Source: an uncultured Eubacteriales bacterium (GTDB lineage: Bacteria > Bacillota > Clostridia > Oscillospirales > CAG-272). Taken from it: DNA of 33,650 nucleotides. Shown piece after piece: positions 16,865 through 25,041 of this stretch; position 1 is the stretch's first letter, and each line of letters starts with the position of its first letter. The DNA lies in contig CAKSJC010000002.1 in assembly GCA_934462885.1 (NCBI GenBank), positions 1-33,650 of the forward strand, given 5' to 3'. Below the pieces are notes generated by a model. The model worked only from the letters and a program-made list of their open reading frames with translations. It had not been told where the DNA came from and did no database searches. The position numbers and the translations under genes are program-made.

Positions 16865-18160
16865 TTATCCGATCGGTATATCTTCTTCGGGACGCGAAAC
16901 TCCCGATTTCTTCGACGCCGCCCACAAGGTTGCGATCGAGAGAGGTCCGAGTCTGCCGAGATACATAGACATAATGAGGACAATTTTAGACGGAACGGAC
17001 AGCGCGGCGGTTATCCCGCGCGACAGTCCGGTAGTGGCGACAGCCGAAACTTCTTCAAAAATAAGATCCGCGAGAGAGGACTTCGGCTCAAATAAAGACA
17101 GTGTAAACGTCGCCGCAAGCACCAGGGCAATACCGAGAAACACTATAAGCGACGCTTTGTGTACGATATCGTCTTTCAGACGTTTTCCGAACGCGACGGG
17201 TTCTCTTCCTTTTGCCGCCGAGGCTAGTGATTTTGCAAGAACAAACACGGTAGTCGTCTTAACGCCGCCCCCTGTCGAGCCGGGAGACGCGCCTATAAAC
17301 ATAAGAATACACATCAAAACGACGCCTCCCGCGGACAGCGTACTCATCGGGATACTCGCGAATCCGGCGGTGCGTGCGGTAACGGCGGAAAAGAATGCCT
17401 CTGTCCAAGTAAGTCCGTCTCTTTCGGAAAGCTTCAGGAGAATCCCTCCGCCCGCAGTCAGAAGAACCGTCATAAACGACACGGTTTTTACGTGCAGTGA
17501 AAAACGTTCGCCTTTTTTTCGGTGCATGATCTCGTACATCGCAAAAAAGCCGAATCCGCCTCCGAGGATCAGGATTGCGGTCACAACGTTAAAGTAGATA
17601 TCTCCCGCGTAATAACATATGCTGTCGCCGCGTCCGAGAATATCAAAACCTGCGTTGTTGAACGCGGCTATCGAATGATATATCGAGAGCCACACCGCAC
17701 GGGGAGCGGAATAATCCCTGATAAACACGGGAAACGAGAGCGCGGCTCCCGCCGCTTCCCAAACGAGCGTAAGGCACAAAACCGCTTTTATCAGAGGAAA
17801 AATATCCTTAAAACTCGGACGGTTGAGCGCTTCGCGCACGAGATTGTTCTCGCGCTGATTGAGCCGTCCGCCGAGGAGCGCAATGAGTCCCGCGCCGAGC
17901 GAGGTTATCCCGAGTCCGCCGATCTGGATAAGCACGGCGGTCACGATCTGCCCGAAAAGAGTATACGTCGTTCCGATCTCGACTGTAACAAGACCGGTAA
18001 CGCATACCGCGCTTGTCGAAGTAAATAAAGCGTCGATAAACGAGAGCTTTCCGTTGTGAGAAAACGGCAAAAGAAGAAGAAGGGTTCCTGCGGCGATGAC
18101 CGAGAGAAATCCCAGCGCGATCATCATTCCGGCGGAGAGCCGATAACGTTTGGTTTTCAT
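16865..18160 (-). CDS. ktrB: Potassium uptake channel subunit KtrB/TrkH
   Basis: A 431-residue membrane protein of the SKT family, translocating potassium, usually with sodium coupling in Ktr systems. The four pore repeats with the selectivity-filter glycine are visible: SAVCVTGL, AAFNNAGFD, TARTAGFA and SAVATTGLS. The third-repeat gating loop reads GGGVKTTT with the preceding small residues typical of KtrB. A GTG at 18178 could add six residues, but the ATG at 18160 gives the usual basic MKTKRYRLS start; neither has a strong ribosome site. Transcribed with ktrA from a promoter about 220 bases upstream, leaving an unusually long leader. Confidence 0.94.
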   Translation of the reverse strand: MKTKRYRLSAGMMIALGFLSVIAAGTLLLLLPFSHNGKLSFIDALFTSTSAVCVTGLVTVEIGTTYTLFGQIVTAVLIQIGGLGITSLGAGLIALLGGRLNQRENNLVREALNRPSFKDIFPLIKAVLCLTLVWEAAGAALSFPVFIRDYSAPRAVWLSIYHSIAAFNNAGFDILGRGDSICYYAGDIYFNVVTAILILGGGFGFFAMYEIMHRKKGERFSLHVKTVSFMTVLLTAGGGILLKLSERDGLTWTEAFFSAVTARTAGFASIPMSTLSAGGVVLMCILMFIGASPGSTGGGVKTTTVFVLAKSLASAAKGREPVAFGKRLKDDIVHKASLIVFLGIALVLAATFTLSLFEPKSSLADLIFEEVSAVATTGLSRGITAALSVPSKIVLIMSMYLGRLGPLSIATLWAASKKSGVSRPEEDIPIG

Positions 18161-18372
18161 AAAAATTTCATCTTTCACATGCGCCGCGCTGCTTCGGCAT
18201 CGGAAACAGCCGCTTTCTTTCGGAAAAGCTCCCGTTTCAAGCGGACAGTTTATCCCGTCCGGCTTTTGCGCGGAAGAATCCGGCGTAAAGAAATTCGCCC
18301 GATACCGATCGTTTTTTTGATATCAAAAGCGCGGCTTTTTTGTTTTCGCGAATATGCTTTCTGTTTTTGCCA
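18161..18372 (-). promoter_or_regulatory. Long ktrB 5' leader, no recognised riboswitch
   Basis: If transcription starts at the promoter at 18379-18407, the leader is about 210 bases. It contains a 14-base palindrome TTTTGATATCAAAA (18315-18328) and a CGGAC/GTCCG hairpin with a ten-base loop near 18240-18262. I looked for the conserved blocks of the c-di-AMP ydaO riboswitch, which often precedes ktr genes, and did not find them. Confidence 0.3.
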
Positions 18373-18378
18373 ATATGT

Positions 18379-18407
18379 AATATAAGCGATATGCGCATAA
18401 TTATCAA
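18379..18407 (-). promoter_or_regulatory. ktrBA promoter
   Basis: On the reverse strand TTGATA (18402-18407) and TATATT (18379-18384) are exactly 17 bases apart. The -35 overlaps the tail of the oadG terminator hairpin. Confidence 0.6.
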
Positions 18408-18447
18408 AAACAGGGACATACATTAAAAATCGCAGTCCCCGTTTGAT
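18403..18447 (-). terminator. Probable terminator of oadB-oadG
   Basis: On the reverse strand ATCAAACGGGGAC pairs with GTCCCTGTTTTTGAT, with a two-base bulge and a 17-base loop. The T-run lies within the distal arm. It starts 16 bases after the oadG stop. Confidence 0.45.
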
Positions 18448-18462
18448 TTTATACACAGACAA

Positions 18463-18648
18463 TCATTTTTCGCCGCCATCGGTTGAATCTTTTTTTGAAG
18501 TGATCTTTTCAAGAATCGCCACGATAGCAATAATGACGCCGATCACGATGAGTATGCAGAGCATACCGAGTCCCATGTACTTGAGATTTTCAATAAACAT
18601 ACCGGGATGAAAATCGAATCCCGAGAAAAATTCACTTAATGCGTTCAT
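18463..18648 (-). CDS. oadG: OadG-type small subunit of sodium-pumping decarboxylase
   Basis: A 61-residue protein with one transmembrane helix (about 25-47, around GLGMLCILIVIGVIIAIVAI) and a lysine-rich cytoplasmic tail. This is the size and layout of gamma/delta subunits that hold the carboxyltransferase and membrane pump together in oxaloacetate, methylmalonyl-CoA or glutaconyl-CoA decarboxylases. GGGAGG precedes the ATG by nine bases, and the gene follows oadB by 19 bases. Assignment rests on context plus topology, because the sequence of this subunit is poorly conserved. Confidence 0.75.
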   Translation of the reverse strand: MNALSEFFSGFDFHPGMFIENLKYMGLGMLCILIVIGVIIAIVAILEKITSKKDSTDGGEK

Positions 18649-18667
18649 TTGTTAAAACCTCCCGTCG

Positions 18668-19795
18668 TTACATAAAGAAACTTAAGATAAGTCCTCCGGC
18701 GATAACGGAAGCTATCTGACCCGATACGTTTACGCCTATCGAGTGCATAAGGAGGAAGTTGTGCGGATCTTCCTTTTGTCCCATTTTGTGGACGATACGT
18801 CCGGACATCGGGAAAGCGGATATACCTGCCGCGCCTATCATGGGGTTTATTTTTTTCCCTTCGGGAAGGAAGAGATTAAGAAGCTTTGCGAAGAGAACTC
18901 CTCCCGCCGTATCGAAGATAAACGCCACGAGTCCGAGGCAAAGAATGAGAATCGTCTCAAATGTGAGGAATTTTTCCGCGTTCATCTGAGAAGCGATGGA
19001 AATACCGAGGAATATCGTGATAAGGTTCGCAAGAGTTTTCTGCGCGGTCTCGGAGAGAGAGTTTAATACTCCGCACTCTCGGATGAGATTACCGAACATC
19101 AGGCAGAACACAAGCGAAACGGAAGCCGGAGCAACGAGACCGGCGACGATAGTAATAATGATCGGAAAGAGAATGCGCGTGATTTTCGATACATTTTTCG
19201 TTTCGTACTTCATTCGGATCAAGCGCTCTTTCTTTGTGGTAAGAAGCTTTATAACCGGCGGCTGAATTATCGGTACAAGCGCCATATACGAGTATGCCGC
19301 AACCATGATCGGCGCGAGATAGTCCGATTTAAGCTTATTTGCAACCACAATAGCAGTCGGACCGTCGGCAGCTCCGATTATGGCGATAGAAGCCGCGTCG
19401 TTCTGCGGGAAGAATATGGAAGCCACGCAAAGAGTGAAGAAAATCCCGAACTGAGCGGCGGCTCCGAATATCATGAGCTTGGGGTTGGTCAGTATCGGCC
19501 CGAAGTCGATCATCGCTCCGATACCTATAAACAAAAGAAGCGGAAAAAGCTCGTTCGATATACCCGCGTCAAAAAGAGTTGTAAGAAGTCCCTCTTCGGC
19601 TTCTCCGTTTGCGAGGATTTGGGTAATTGCACCCGAATGAGGCAGATTTACAACGATTGCGCCGAATCCGATCGGAAGAAGAAGCGTCGGCTCCATGTCC
19701 TTTTTTATCGCAAGATAAATAAGAATTCCGCCGATTATCCACATGATGAGATAGCGAAAGTCAAAATCCAGAATGTTTTCGTAAAGAATTTCCAC
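18668..19795 (-). CDS. oadB: Sodium-translocating decarboxylase beta subunit (OadB/MmdB/GcdB)
   Basis: A 375-residue membrane pump that couples decarboxylation of carboxybiotin to sodium export. Family signatures are clear: the re-entrant loop with GAADGPTAI carrying the essential aspartate, FGNLIRECGV, FDTAGGVLFAKL, and the C-terminal HSIGVNVSGQIASVI with the conserved Asn/Ser. A TTG at 19810 opens the frame, but the GTG at 19795 has AAAGGGAAC just upstream and gives the normal family length, so it is preferred. A strong promoter lies upstream. No alpha subunit or biotin carrier gene is in the window, so the decarboxylated substrate cannot be named. Confidence 0.93.
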   Translation of the reverse strand: MEILYENILDFDFRYLIMWIIGGILIYLAIKKDMEPTLLLPIGFGAIVVNLPHSGAITQILANGEAEEGLLTTLFDAGISNELFPLLLFIGIGAMIDFGPILTNPKLMIFGAAAQFGIFFTLCVASIFFPQNDAASIAIIGAADGPTAIVVANKLKSDYLAPIMVAAYSYMALVPIIQPPVIKLLTTKKERLIRMKYETKNVSKITRILFPIIITIVAGLVAPASVSLVFCLMFGNLIRECGVLNSLSETAQKTLANLITIFLGISIASQMNAEKFLTFETILILCLGLVAFIFDTAGGVLFAKLLNLFLPEGKKINPMIGAAGISAFPMSGRIVHKMGQKEDPHNFLLMHSIGVNVSGQIASVIAGGLILSFFM

Positions 19796-19830
19796 TATGT
19801 TCCCTTTCAAAAGATTAAAATTTTCAATAT

Positions 19831-19859
19831 ATTTTACATCAATTAACCTAATCTGTCAA
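19831..19859 (-). promoter_or_regulatory. oadB-oadG promoter
   Basis: Perfect TTGACA (reverse strand, 19854-19859) with a 17-base spacer to TAAAAT (19831-19836), about 30 bases before the GTG. Between this and the dapF promoter (19860-20015) I see no gene, only a loose inverted repeat AACCGA/TCGGTT near 19949-19998. Confidence 0.8.
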
Positions 19860-20015
19860 GAGCAAACAGGCGGGAAGCTCCTCTTTTTCACACATCGTGC
19901 GATAAGCCGCAAAGTATATAAAACCGCTTCTGAGAAAAGACATATACAACCGAAATACGGCGTTCCCCACCCATCTCTCCCAAACAGTGTCGGTTCGGAA
20001 ATTTTTTTGTATCTA

Positions 20016-20044
20016 TTGACATTTGAAGCTCTATGATGCATAAT
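20016..20044 (+). promoter_or_regulatory. dapF promoter
   Basis: Perfect TTGACA (20016-20021), 17-base spacer and CATAAT (20039-20044), upstream of both candidate dapF starts. Confidence 0.8.
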
Positions 20045-20100
20045 TATAAACGAAAAGGATTATTTATTAAATGTATTTTTCAAGTGAAAGACGGGGGTTT

Positions 20101-20958
20101 ATGCATAAGATAGAATTTTCAAAGATGCACGGTATAGGGAACGACTACATATACATAAACTGCATGGATAAAATGCCGGATGGCATACCGCAGCTTGCAG
20201 TCGAGATGTCACGCAGACATTTTTCTGTGGGCGCGGACGGTATAGTGTGCATTTGCAAACCAAGCGCGAGAGTTAATGCCGACGCGAAAATGCGTATGTT
20301 CAACGCCGACGGAAGCGAGGGAAAAATGTGCGGAAACGCCATCCGCTGCGTCGGGAAATACCTTTACGACAGAGGAATAGCGAAAAAGGAAGAGCTTTCG
20401 ATAGAAACTCTTTCCGGAATAAAACATCTTCGTCTTACCGTCGAAAACGGAGAATGCACCGCGGCGCGCGTCGATATGGGAAACGCGATCCTATCCCCTG
20501 CCGATATCCCGGTGAAATTCGACGGCGCACGAATGATAAACGAGAGCGTGCGAATTGCGGGCGGCGAATACAAGCTCACCGCGGTATCTATGGGAAACCC
20601 TCATGCAGTTATCTTTACGGATGAGGTAAAATCTCTCAACTTGGAGAAGATCGGACCTCTTTTTGAAAACGATCCCATCTTCCCCGAGCGCGTAAACACT
20701 GAGTTCGTTCGCGTCATTGACCGCGAAAATCTTGAGATGCGCGTATGGGAGCGAGGCTCCGGTGAAACCTACGCCTGCGGCACGGGCGCGTGCGCGTCGG
20801 CGGCTGCGGCAGTATTGAACGGCTGTTCGGATTTTGATTCTCCGATAAAAGTGCATCTTATCGGAGGCGAGCTTACCGTATCTGTGGGGAGCGACCTCCG
20901 CGTAACGATGACCGGTCCCGCCGAGCTTGTCTACGACGGGGTATACTACGCAAAATAA
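20101..20958 (+). CDS. dapF: Diaminopimelate epimerase
   Basis: Converts LL-DAP to meso-DAP, the last common step before peptidoglycan cross-bridging and lysine. At 285 residues it is the usual size. The two catalytic cysteines are Cys77 in KMCGNAIRC and Cys226 in ETYACGTGAC; the phosphate/carboxylate-binding MFNADGSEG, MGNPHAV and WERGSGE blocks are present. An upstream ATG at 20071 is in frame, but the one at 20101 gives the canonical MHKIEFSKMHGIGND start with GGGGGT ahead of it. The dapL gene follows 156 bases downstream, and the product of DapL is the substrate of this enzyme, so the two act in sequence. Confidence 0.96.
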   Translation: MHKIEFSKMHGIGNDYIYINCMDKMPDGIPQLAVEMSRRHFSVGADGIVCICKPSARVNADAKMRMFNADGSEGKMCGNAIRCVGKYLYDRGIAKKEELSIETLSGIKHLRLTVENGECTAARVDMGNAILSPADIPVKFDGARMINESVRIAGGEYKLTAVSMGNPHAVIFTDEVKSLNLEKIGPLFENDPIFPERVNTEFVRVIDRENLEMRVWERGSGETYACGTGACASAAAAVLNGCSDFDSPIKVHLIGGELTVSVGSDLRVTMTGPAELVYDGVYYAK

Positions 20959-21114
20959 AACCGCGGATCTTTTTGACGGAGTTTGCGGCATACCAAAGAT
21001 TCGTGGGTTCAAAATTGCAGGGCGTTCTGAAACTGCGCCAAGGCTTTTTTCGACTTCTGCGCGCCGCTTGCGGAAGCGAGAGACAAATATCACCAATGAA
21101 CACGGGAGACAAAT

Positions 21115-22311
21115 ATGAACATAAAGCTTAACGAAAATTACAAAAATCTCAAAGCGAGCTATCTTTTTTCGGAAATCGGGCGGCGTGTGCGCGAATATTC
21201 CGCGGCTCATCCGGAACAAAAAATAATACGTCTCGGAATCGGCGACGTGACTCTTCCGCTCTCCCCCGTTGTGTGCGAGGCGATGCGCCGTGCGGTCGGC
21301 GAAATGGAGCACAAGGATACTTTCCGCGGCTACGCACCCGAATACGGATACGATTTTCTGAGAGAAGCCGTTTCCCGTCACTACGAAAAAATTGCGGGAG
21401 TAAAAATTCCCTCCGATGAAATATTTATAAGCGACGGCGCAAAATCCGATCTCGGAAATATCGTCGAGCTTTTCGGAGACAACGATATCTTAATCCCCGA
21501 TCCCGTTTATCCCGTGTACGTCGACAGCAATGTTATGTCGGGAAGGAAGATAACCTATATCCCGGCGACTGCGGAGAGCGGATTCCGACCCGCGCCGAAC
21601 GATATTCCGGAAGCCGTCCGCGGAAAACCTGCCGTAATATATATGTGCTCGCCGAACAATCCGACAGGAGCCGTATACACGAGAGAGGAACTTTCCGTAT
21701 GGGTAAATTACGCCCTGAAAACCGGTTCGCTTATAATTTTTGATTCGGCATACGAAGCGTACATCCACGGAGATCTTCCTCATTCCATATATGAGATCGA
21801 CCGCGCAAACGAATGTGCGGTAGAAATATGCAGTCTTTCAAAAACCGCAGGATTTACGGGAACACGCTGCGCATGGACGGTTGTTCCCTCCGCTTTGTCG
21901 GCGTGCGGCATGAGCCTAAACGCCATGTGGATGCGCCGTCAGGCGACAAAATATAACGGAGTTCCGTATATAGTCCAGCGCGGTGCGGAGGCCGCTCTCT
22001 CCGAAGAAGGACTCGCCTCCTGCATGGAAGCTGTCGACTATTACATGGAAAACGCCGAAATAATAAGCTCTCTTCTCACCAAAAAAGGAATATATCACAC
22101 GGGCGGCACCTCTTCTCCGTATATTTGGTTAAAATGCATCGGCGGAATGTCGTCTTGGGAATTTTTCGACTATCTACTGACAAACGCACAGGTCGTCGGA
22201 ACTCCCGGAGAGGGATTCGGCGCAAACGGAGAAGGATATTTCCGACTCACTGCGTTCGGCTCAAGAGAGGATACAGAGGAAGCTGTAAAAAGACTGGAGG
22301 AATTACTGTAA
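21115..22311 (+). CDS. dapL: LL-diaminopimelate aminotransferase
   Basis: Class I/II PLP aminotransferase that makes LL-DAP directly from tetrahydrodipicolinate and glutamate, bypassing the acylated intermediates. At 398 residues it is the typical length. RGYAPEYGYDFLREAV, SDGAKSDLGN, SPNNPTG (Asn182), FDSAYEAYI (Asp210, Tyr213) and SLSKTAGFTGTR with PLP-binding Lys243 are characteristic of DapL; FRLTAFGSR near the end supplies the carboxylate-binding arginine. GGGAG precedes the ATG. The stop overlaps the next start (TAATG). The pairing with dapF supports the assignment over generic aspartate aminotransferases. Confidence 0.95.
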   Translation: MNIKLNENYKNLKASYLFSEIGRRVREYSAAHPEQKIIRLGIGDVTLPLSPVVCEAMRRAVGEMEHKDTFRGYAPEYGYDFLREAVSRHYEKIAGVKIPSDEIFISDGAKSDLGNIVELFGDNDILIPDPVYPVYVDSNVMSGRKITYIPATAESGFRPAPNDIPEAVRGKPAVIYMCSPNNPTGAVYTREELSVWVNYALKTGSLIIFDSAYEAYIHGDLPHSIYEIDRANECAVEICSLSKTAGFTGTRCAWTVVPSALSACGMSLNAMWMRRQATKYNGVPYIVQRGAEAALSEEGLASCMEAVDYYMENAEIISSLLTKKGIYHTGGTSSPYIWLKCIGGMSSWEFFDYLLTNAQVVGTPGEGFGANGEGYFRLTAFGSREDTEEAVKRLEELL

Positions 22312-23126
22312 TGTACACAAAAAAAGACTTACTTGACGATCTTTATAAAATGGGCGCTCCGCGCGACCGCGTCGTGATCGCGCACTCGTCTCTCCGTGCG
22401 GTCGGAGATGTCGAGGGAGGAGGCGAAACCGTTCTTGAAGCGCTTATCGAATATTTTGCTTCCGAGGAATACGGCGGCGTACTTCTTATTCCGACTCACA
22501 CATGGCGCGGTTCGGAAGACGTTACTCATCCCGCTCTCGATTTAAACTGCCATGAAACCTGCATCGGGGTTCTGCCGAATCTTGCGGCGGCTCATCCGAT
22601 GGCAAAGAGATCTCTTCACCCGACGCATTCGGTAGCCGCTTTCAGCGGCGGTGACGGACGCAAAGCCGAAGAATACATTGCGGGCGAAGTAAACGTTGAT
22701 ACTATGACGGGACCGAACGGCTGCTACGGCAGGCTTATCGAATGCGGGGGAAAGGTATTCCTCATCGGAGTAGATCACTCCGCAGACACATTCCTCCACT
22801 CTGTGGAAGAAATACTTGACGTTCCGAACAGAACTTCCGACTATTACAGGCAGACTTGGATAAAACTAAAATCGGGCGACATTATTGAGCGTCCGGTCAG
22901 GGTGCATTTTGCACGCGGTCTGGACGGACCCTCCAAACACTATCCGAAATTTGAGCCGGCGTTCCGTGCTTTCGGAGCTGTCGAGGACGGACGCTTCGGC
23001 AACGCGAAAACGCAGCTCTGCGATACCGGAAAAATGCTTGAAGCGTTCCGTACCGTCCGCGAGAGAAGCGGAGGCATAGAGCTTTGCGGCGACGCCGTTC
23101 CTCTCAAGGAAGAATGGTACAAATAA
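22311..23126 (+). CDS. AAC(3)-family (YokD-like) N-acetyltransferase
   Basis: A 271-residue acetyl-CoA dependent enzyme of the Antibiotic_NAT fold. Family blocks are HSSLRAVG (25-32), LLIPTHTW, the HPTHSVAAF motif at 103-111, and GPNGCYGRLIECGGKVFLIGVDHSADTFLH-type sequence around 134-163 that forms the active site. The open frame extends further upstream inside dapL, but the ATG at 22311 overlaps the dapL stop by one base and has GGAGG in the end of dapL, so it is translationally coupled. Family members can acetylate aminoglycosides, but chromosomal YokD-like members often have no resistance phenotype. Coupling to DAP synthesis suggests an amino-acid or cell-wall substrate; that is inference. 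Confidence 0.88.
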   Translation: MYTKKDLLDDLYKMGAPRDRVVIAHSSLRAVGDVEGGGETVLEALIEYFASEEYGGVLLIPTHTWRGSEDVTHPALDLNCHETCIGVLPNLAAAHPMAKRSLHPTHSVAAFSGGDGRKAEEYIAGEVNVDTMTGPNGCYGRLIECGGKVFLIGVDHSADTFLHSVEEILDVPNRTSDYYRQTWIKLKSGDIIERPVRVHFARGLDGPSKHYPKFEPAFRAFGAVEDGRFGNAKTQLCDTGKMLEAFRTVRERSGGIELCGDAVPLKEEWYK

Positions 23127-23239
23127 AAATCTGCGGGAAAACCGAAAAAAACTTCCGAAACTCAAAAACAAAATATCGAAAAATTTCTCGAAAATGACGG
23201 AAGAGTAATTTTATTCTGTTTTTAAAAGACGCTTCTCTA

Positions 23240-23268
23240 TTGACAAAACAGACGCAATATTGTACAAT
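23240..23268 (+). promoter_or_regulatory. Promoter for DUF1292 gene
   Basis: Perfect TTGACA (23240-23245), 17-base spacer, TACAAT (23263-23268), about 90 bases before the ATG. Confidence 0.85.
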
Positions 23269-23360
23269 GAAAACGTAAGAAAAAAAGATTTTTTATTCTT
23301 GCGGATATTCGGCATATGAATGAAAATCGAAACATAAAATCAAGGTGAAAGGGAAAAAAT

Positions 23361-23693
23361 ATGGATAAGAACGACGGGCTCTTTGACAAAGATCGCGATA
23401 TAGAAAAAGACGAAGAGTACGATCCCGAAATATACACGCTTACCGATGAAGAAGGAAATGAGTTAAACTTTGCTCTTCTCGGAACGCTTGAGCATGAGGG
23501 AAACGTTTACAAGGCTCTCGTTCCCGTGAACGAAGACGGAGAAGAGGAAAGCAACGAGTACGTTATCCTTAAATGTTCGGTCGACGAAAACGGCGAGGAT
23601 ATTCTCGAAACTATCGAGGACGACGACGAATTCGACAGAATTGCCGACATTTTCGACGATGAGTTTTCCGATATTTTCTATGACGAAGACTGA
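23361..23693 (+). CDS. DUF1292 (YrzB-like) acidic protein
   Basis: A 110-residue, very acidic soluble protein. The central region (EIYTLTDEEGNELNF, then LLGTLEHEGNVYKALVPV and EYVILKCSVDENGEDILETI) matches the DUF1292/YrzB family, widespread in Firmicutes and usually found near alaS/yrrK or other housekeeping genes. The C-terminus is a run of Asp/Glu/Phe with no predicted fold. AAAGGG lies before the ATG, and a near-consensus promoter upstream leaves an 85-base leader. Molecular function is unknown. The family call is fairly sure from the conserved beta-rich core. Confidence 0.82.
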   Translation: MDKNDGLFDKDRDIEKDEEYDPEIYTLTDEEGNELNFALLGTLEHEGNVYKALVPVNEDGEEESNEYVILKCSVDENGEDILETIEDDDEFDRIADIFDDEFSDIFYDED

Positions 23694-23747
23694 TTTTTCG
23701 GTGAATACAAACCTCAGCCCGTATAACTTGAATCGTCTGATATGAAG

Positions 23748-23975
23748 AATTCCCCTGCTGTGTTCGAAATAGAAACAGGCATAAAAACCCACAAAGAGTA
23801 AAAAGGAGCCCGGGCTTCCGACGTGTGGATGCAGACCTCCCTCCGCCGCCGTGAGACGCATTCCGCGCCGCCGCTGCGGAAAGGACGCTGGGAGCACAAT
23901 CCGCCGGAGAGGGCACCGTCCTTGCATTAGCAGGGTTTCTGTATGCTTGTTTTGAAACGACACGGCGGGGGTTTT
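23748..23975 (+). ncRNA. ssrS: Candidate 6S RNA
   Basis: No gene fits 23694-24150. The segment 23752-23790, with CCCCTGCTGTGTTCG, is extensively complementary to 23933-23971, ending CACGGCGGGGG, giving a long interrupted closing stem with several mismatches. Between them lie smaller hairpins: TTCCGC (23861) with GCGGAA (23876), and AAGGACG (23881) with CGTCCTT (23917). A rod of about 225 bases with a long closing stem, and the CTGnnnTGTTCG-like 5' arm, resemble 6S RNA, which binds sigma-70/A RNA polymerase holoenzyme. A T-rich stretch follows. I could not see a convincing own promoter. It could be another structured RNA. Confidence 0.5.
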
Positions 23976-24150
23976 AATATTATTGATAAGAGAATTGCGG
24001 CTTAAGCGGATCTTTGTATGCGCGAAAACGTATCGTCGCCCAATGCTCTGCCGTACAAAAATTGAGGCTTTGCCGTATAATAAGATAAATCGACAGTCGG
24101 CGCGGCGTTTAGACCGCGGCTGCCGCAACACTCAACTGACGGAGGTTTAT

Positions 24151-25041
24151 ATGCTTGACGTTTGTTTGCCCGGTACCGGAGGAACAGTACCGAGACTCGA
24201 CCGTTTTCTTTGCTGCTGTTATATGCGCTACAACGGTGTGGGGCTTCTTATCGACTGCGGAGAGGGAACTCAGCTTGCAGTAAAAAAAGCCGGTTTTTCT
24301 CTCGGAAAAATCGGAGCTATCCTCATAACGCACTTTCATGCCGATCACTGCAGCGGCTTGCCGGGACTCCTTCTTTCAATGGGAAACGAAGGACATCGCG
24401 CGCCTCTTACAATATACGGTCCGAAAGGAATAGACGAGATCGTATCGGCTCTTCTGAAGATAGCGCCGGAGCTTCCGTTTACGGTAAATACGCGGGCGAT
24501 GGGTGACTTTGACACGGCAGACGAATACGAATTTAAGATAACGTCGTTTGAGCTGAAGCACTCGTGTCCGTGTCTCGGATATGACGTGCGCGTTGAGAGA
24601 GTCGGTAAATTCGACAGCAATAAAGCGAAAGCTAACGGTGTTCCTATGGAAATATGGTCTAAGCTGCAAAGAGGGCAGTCGGTGGGCGGCTTCACGCCGG
24701 ACATGGTGCTCGGCTCGGCTCGGCGCGGAATTCACGTGACGTATGCGACCGACACCAGACCGTGCGAGATAATATCGACCATGGCTTACGACGCTGATCT
24801 TCTCATCTGCGAGGGAATGTTTGAATCGGATAAGCTTCGCCGTGCAAAAGAATCGTCGCACATGACTATGGAGGAAGCGGCGCGTCTTGCGCGAGACTCC
24901 GAATGTCATGAAGCGTGGCTGACCCATTTCAGTCCGTCTATGCCGAACCCCGCTCTTTTCGCCGGCGAACCGAAAGCGATCTGCGGCAAGGTTATCCTCG
25001 GCGAGGACGGCATATCGAAAACCGTCAGATTTGCCGATTAG
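24151..25041 (+). CDS. rnz: Ribonuclease Z-like metallo-beta-lactamase fold protein
   Basis: A 296-residue zinc-dependent nuclease of the short RNase Z type, which cuts the 3' trailer from tRNA precursors. Zinc motif HFHADH is at 61-66, followed by SGLPGLL; the remaining family signatures ELKHSC, TYATDTRP, ESSHMTMEEAARLA and LTHFSP are all present in order. The reading frame is open upstream to 23983 and overlaps the RNA region, but the ATG at 24151 has GGAGG at an ideal distance and gives the expected MLDVCLPGTGGT start. The conserved flexible-arm region after DVRVERVGKFD is short. A TATAAT at 24076-24081 is a possible -10 without a good -35. Confidence 0.88.
   Translation: MLDVCLPGTGGTVPRLDRFLCCCYMRYNGVGLLIDCGEGTQLAVKKAGFSLGKIGAILITHFHADHCSGLPGLLLSMGNEGHRAPLTIYGPKGIDEIVSALLKIAPELPFTVNTRAMGDFDTADEYEFKITSFELKHSCPCLGYDVRVERVGKFDSNKAKANGVPMEIWSKLQRGQSVGGFTPDMVLGSARRGIHVTYATDTRPCEIISTMAYDADLLICEGMFESDKLRRAKESSHMTMEEAARLARDSECHEAWLTHFSPSMPNPALFAGEPKAICGKVILGEDGISKTVRFAD

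Noticed and set aside
16251..17597. Long 448-codon forward open frame
   Set aside because: It lies antisense to ktrA and ktrB, whose motifs and start signals are unambiguous; its own translation shows no recognisable family or ribosome site.
18161..18372. c-di-AMP (ydaO) riboswitch before ktrB
   Set aside because: Expected from biology, but the conserved blocks are not seen in the sequence.
19860..20015. Repeat element or leader gene between oadB and dapF
   Set aside because: Short frames exist on both strands, but neither has a start signal or a recognisable motif; the inverted repeat is weak.
20491..21381. Reverse 296-codon frame across dapF/dapL
   Set aside because: Antisense shadow of two clear enzymes; low-complexity basic translation.
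22311..23126. Aminoglycoside resistance gene
   Set aside because: Family fold matches, but chromosomal coupling to dapL and lack of any mobile context make a resistance role unlikely without data.
23463..24131. Reverse 222-codon frame over DUF1292 and the RNA region
   Set aside because: Arg-rich with no motif; explained by GC-rich structured RNA and the DUF1292 shadow.
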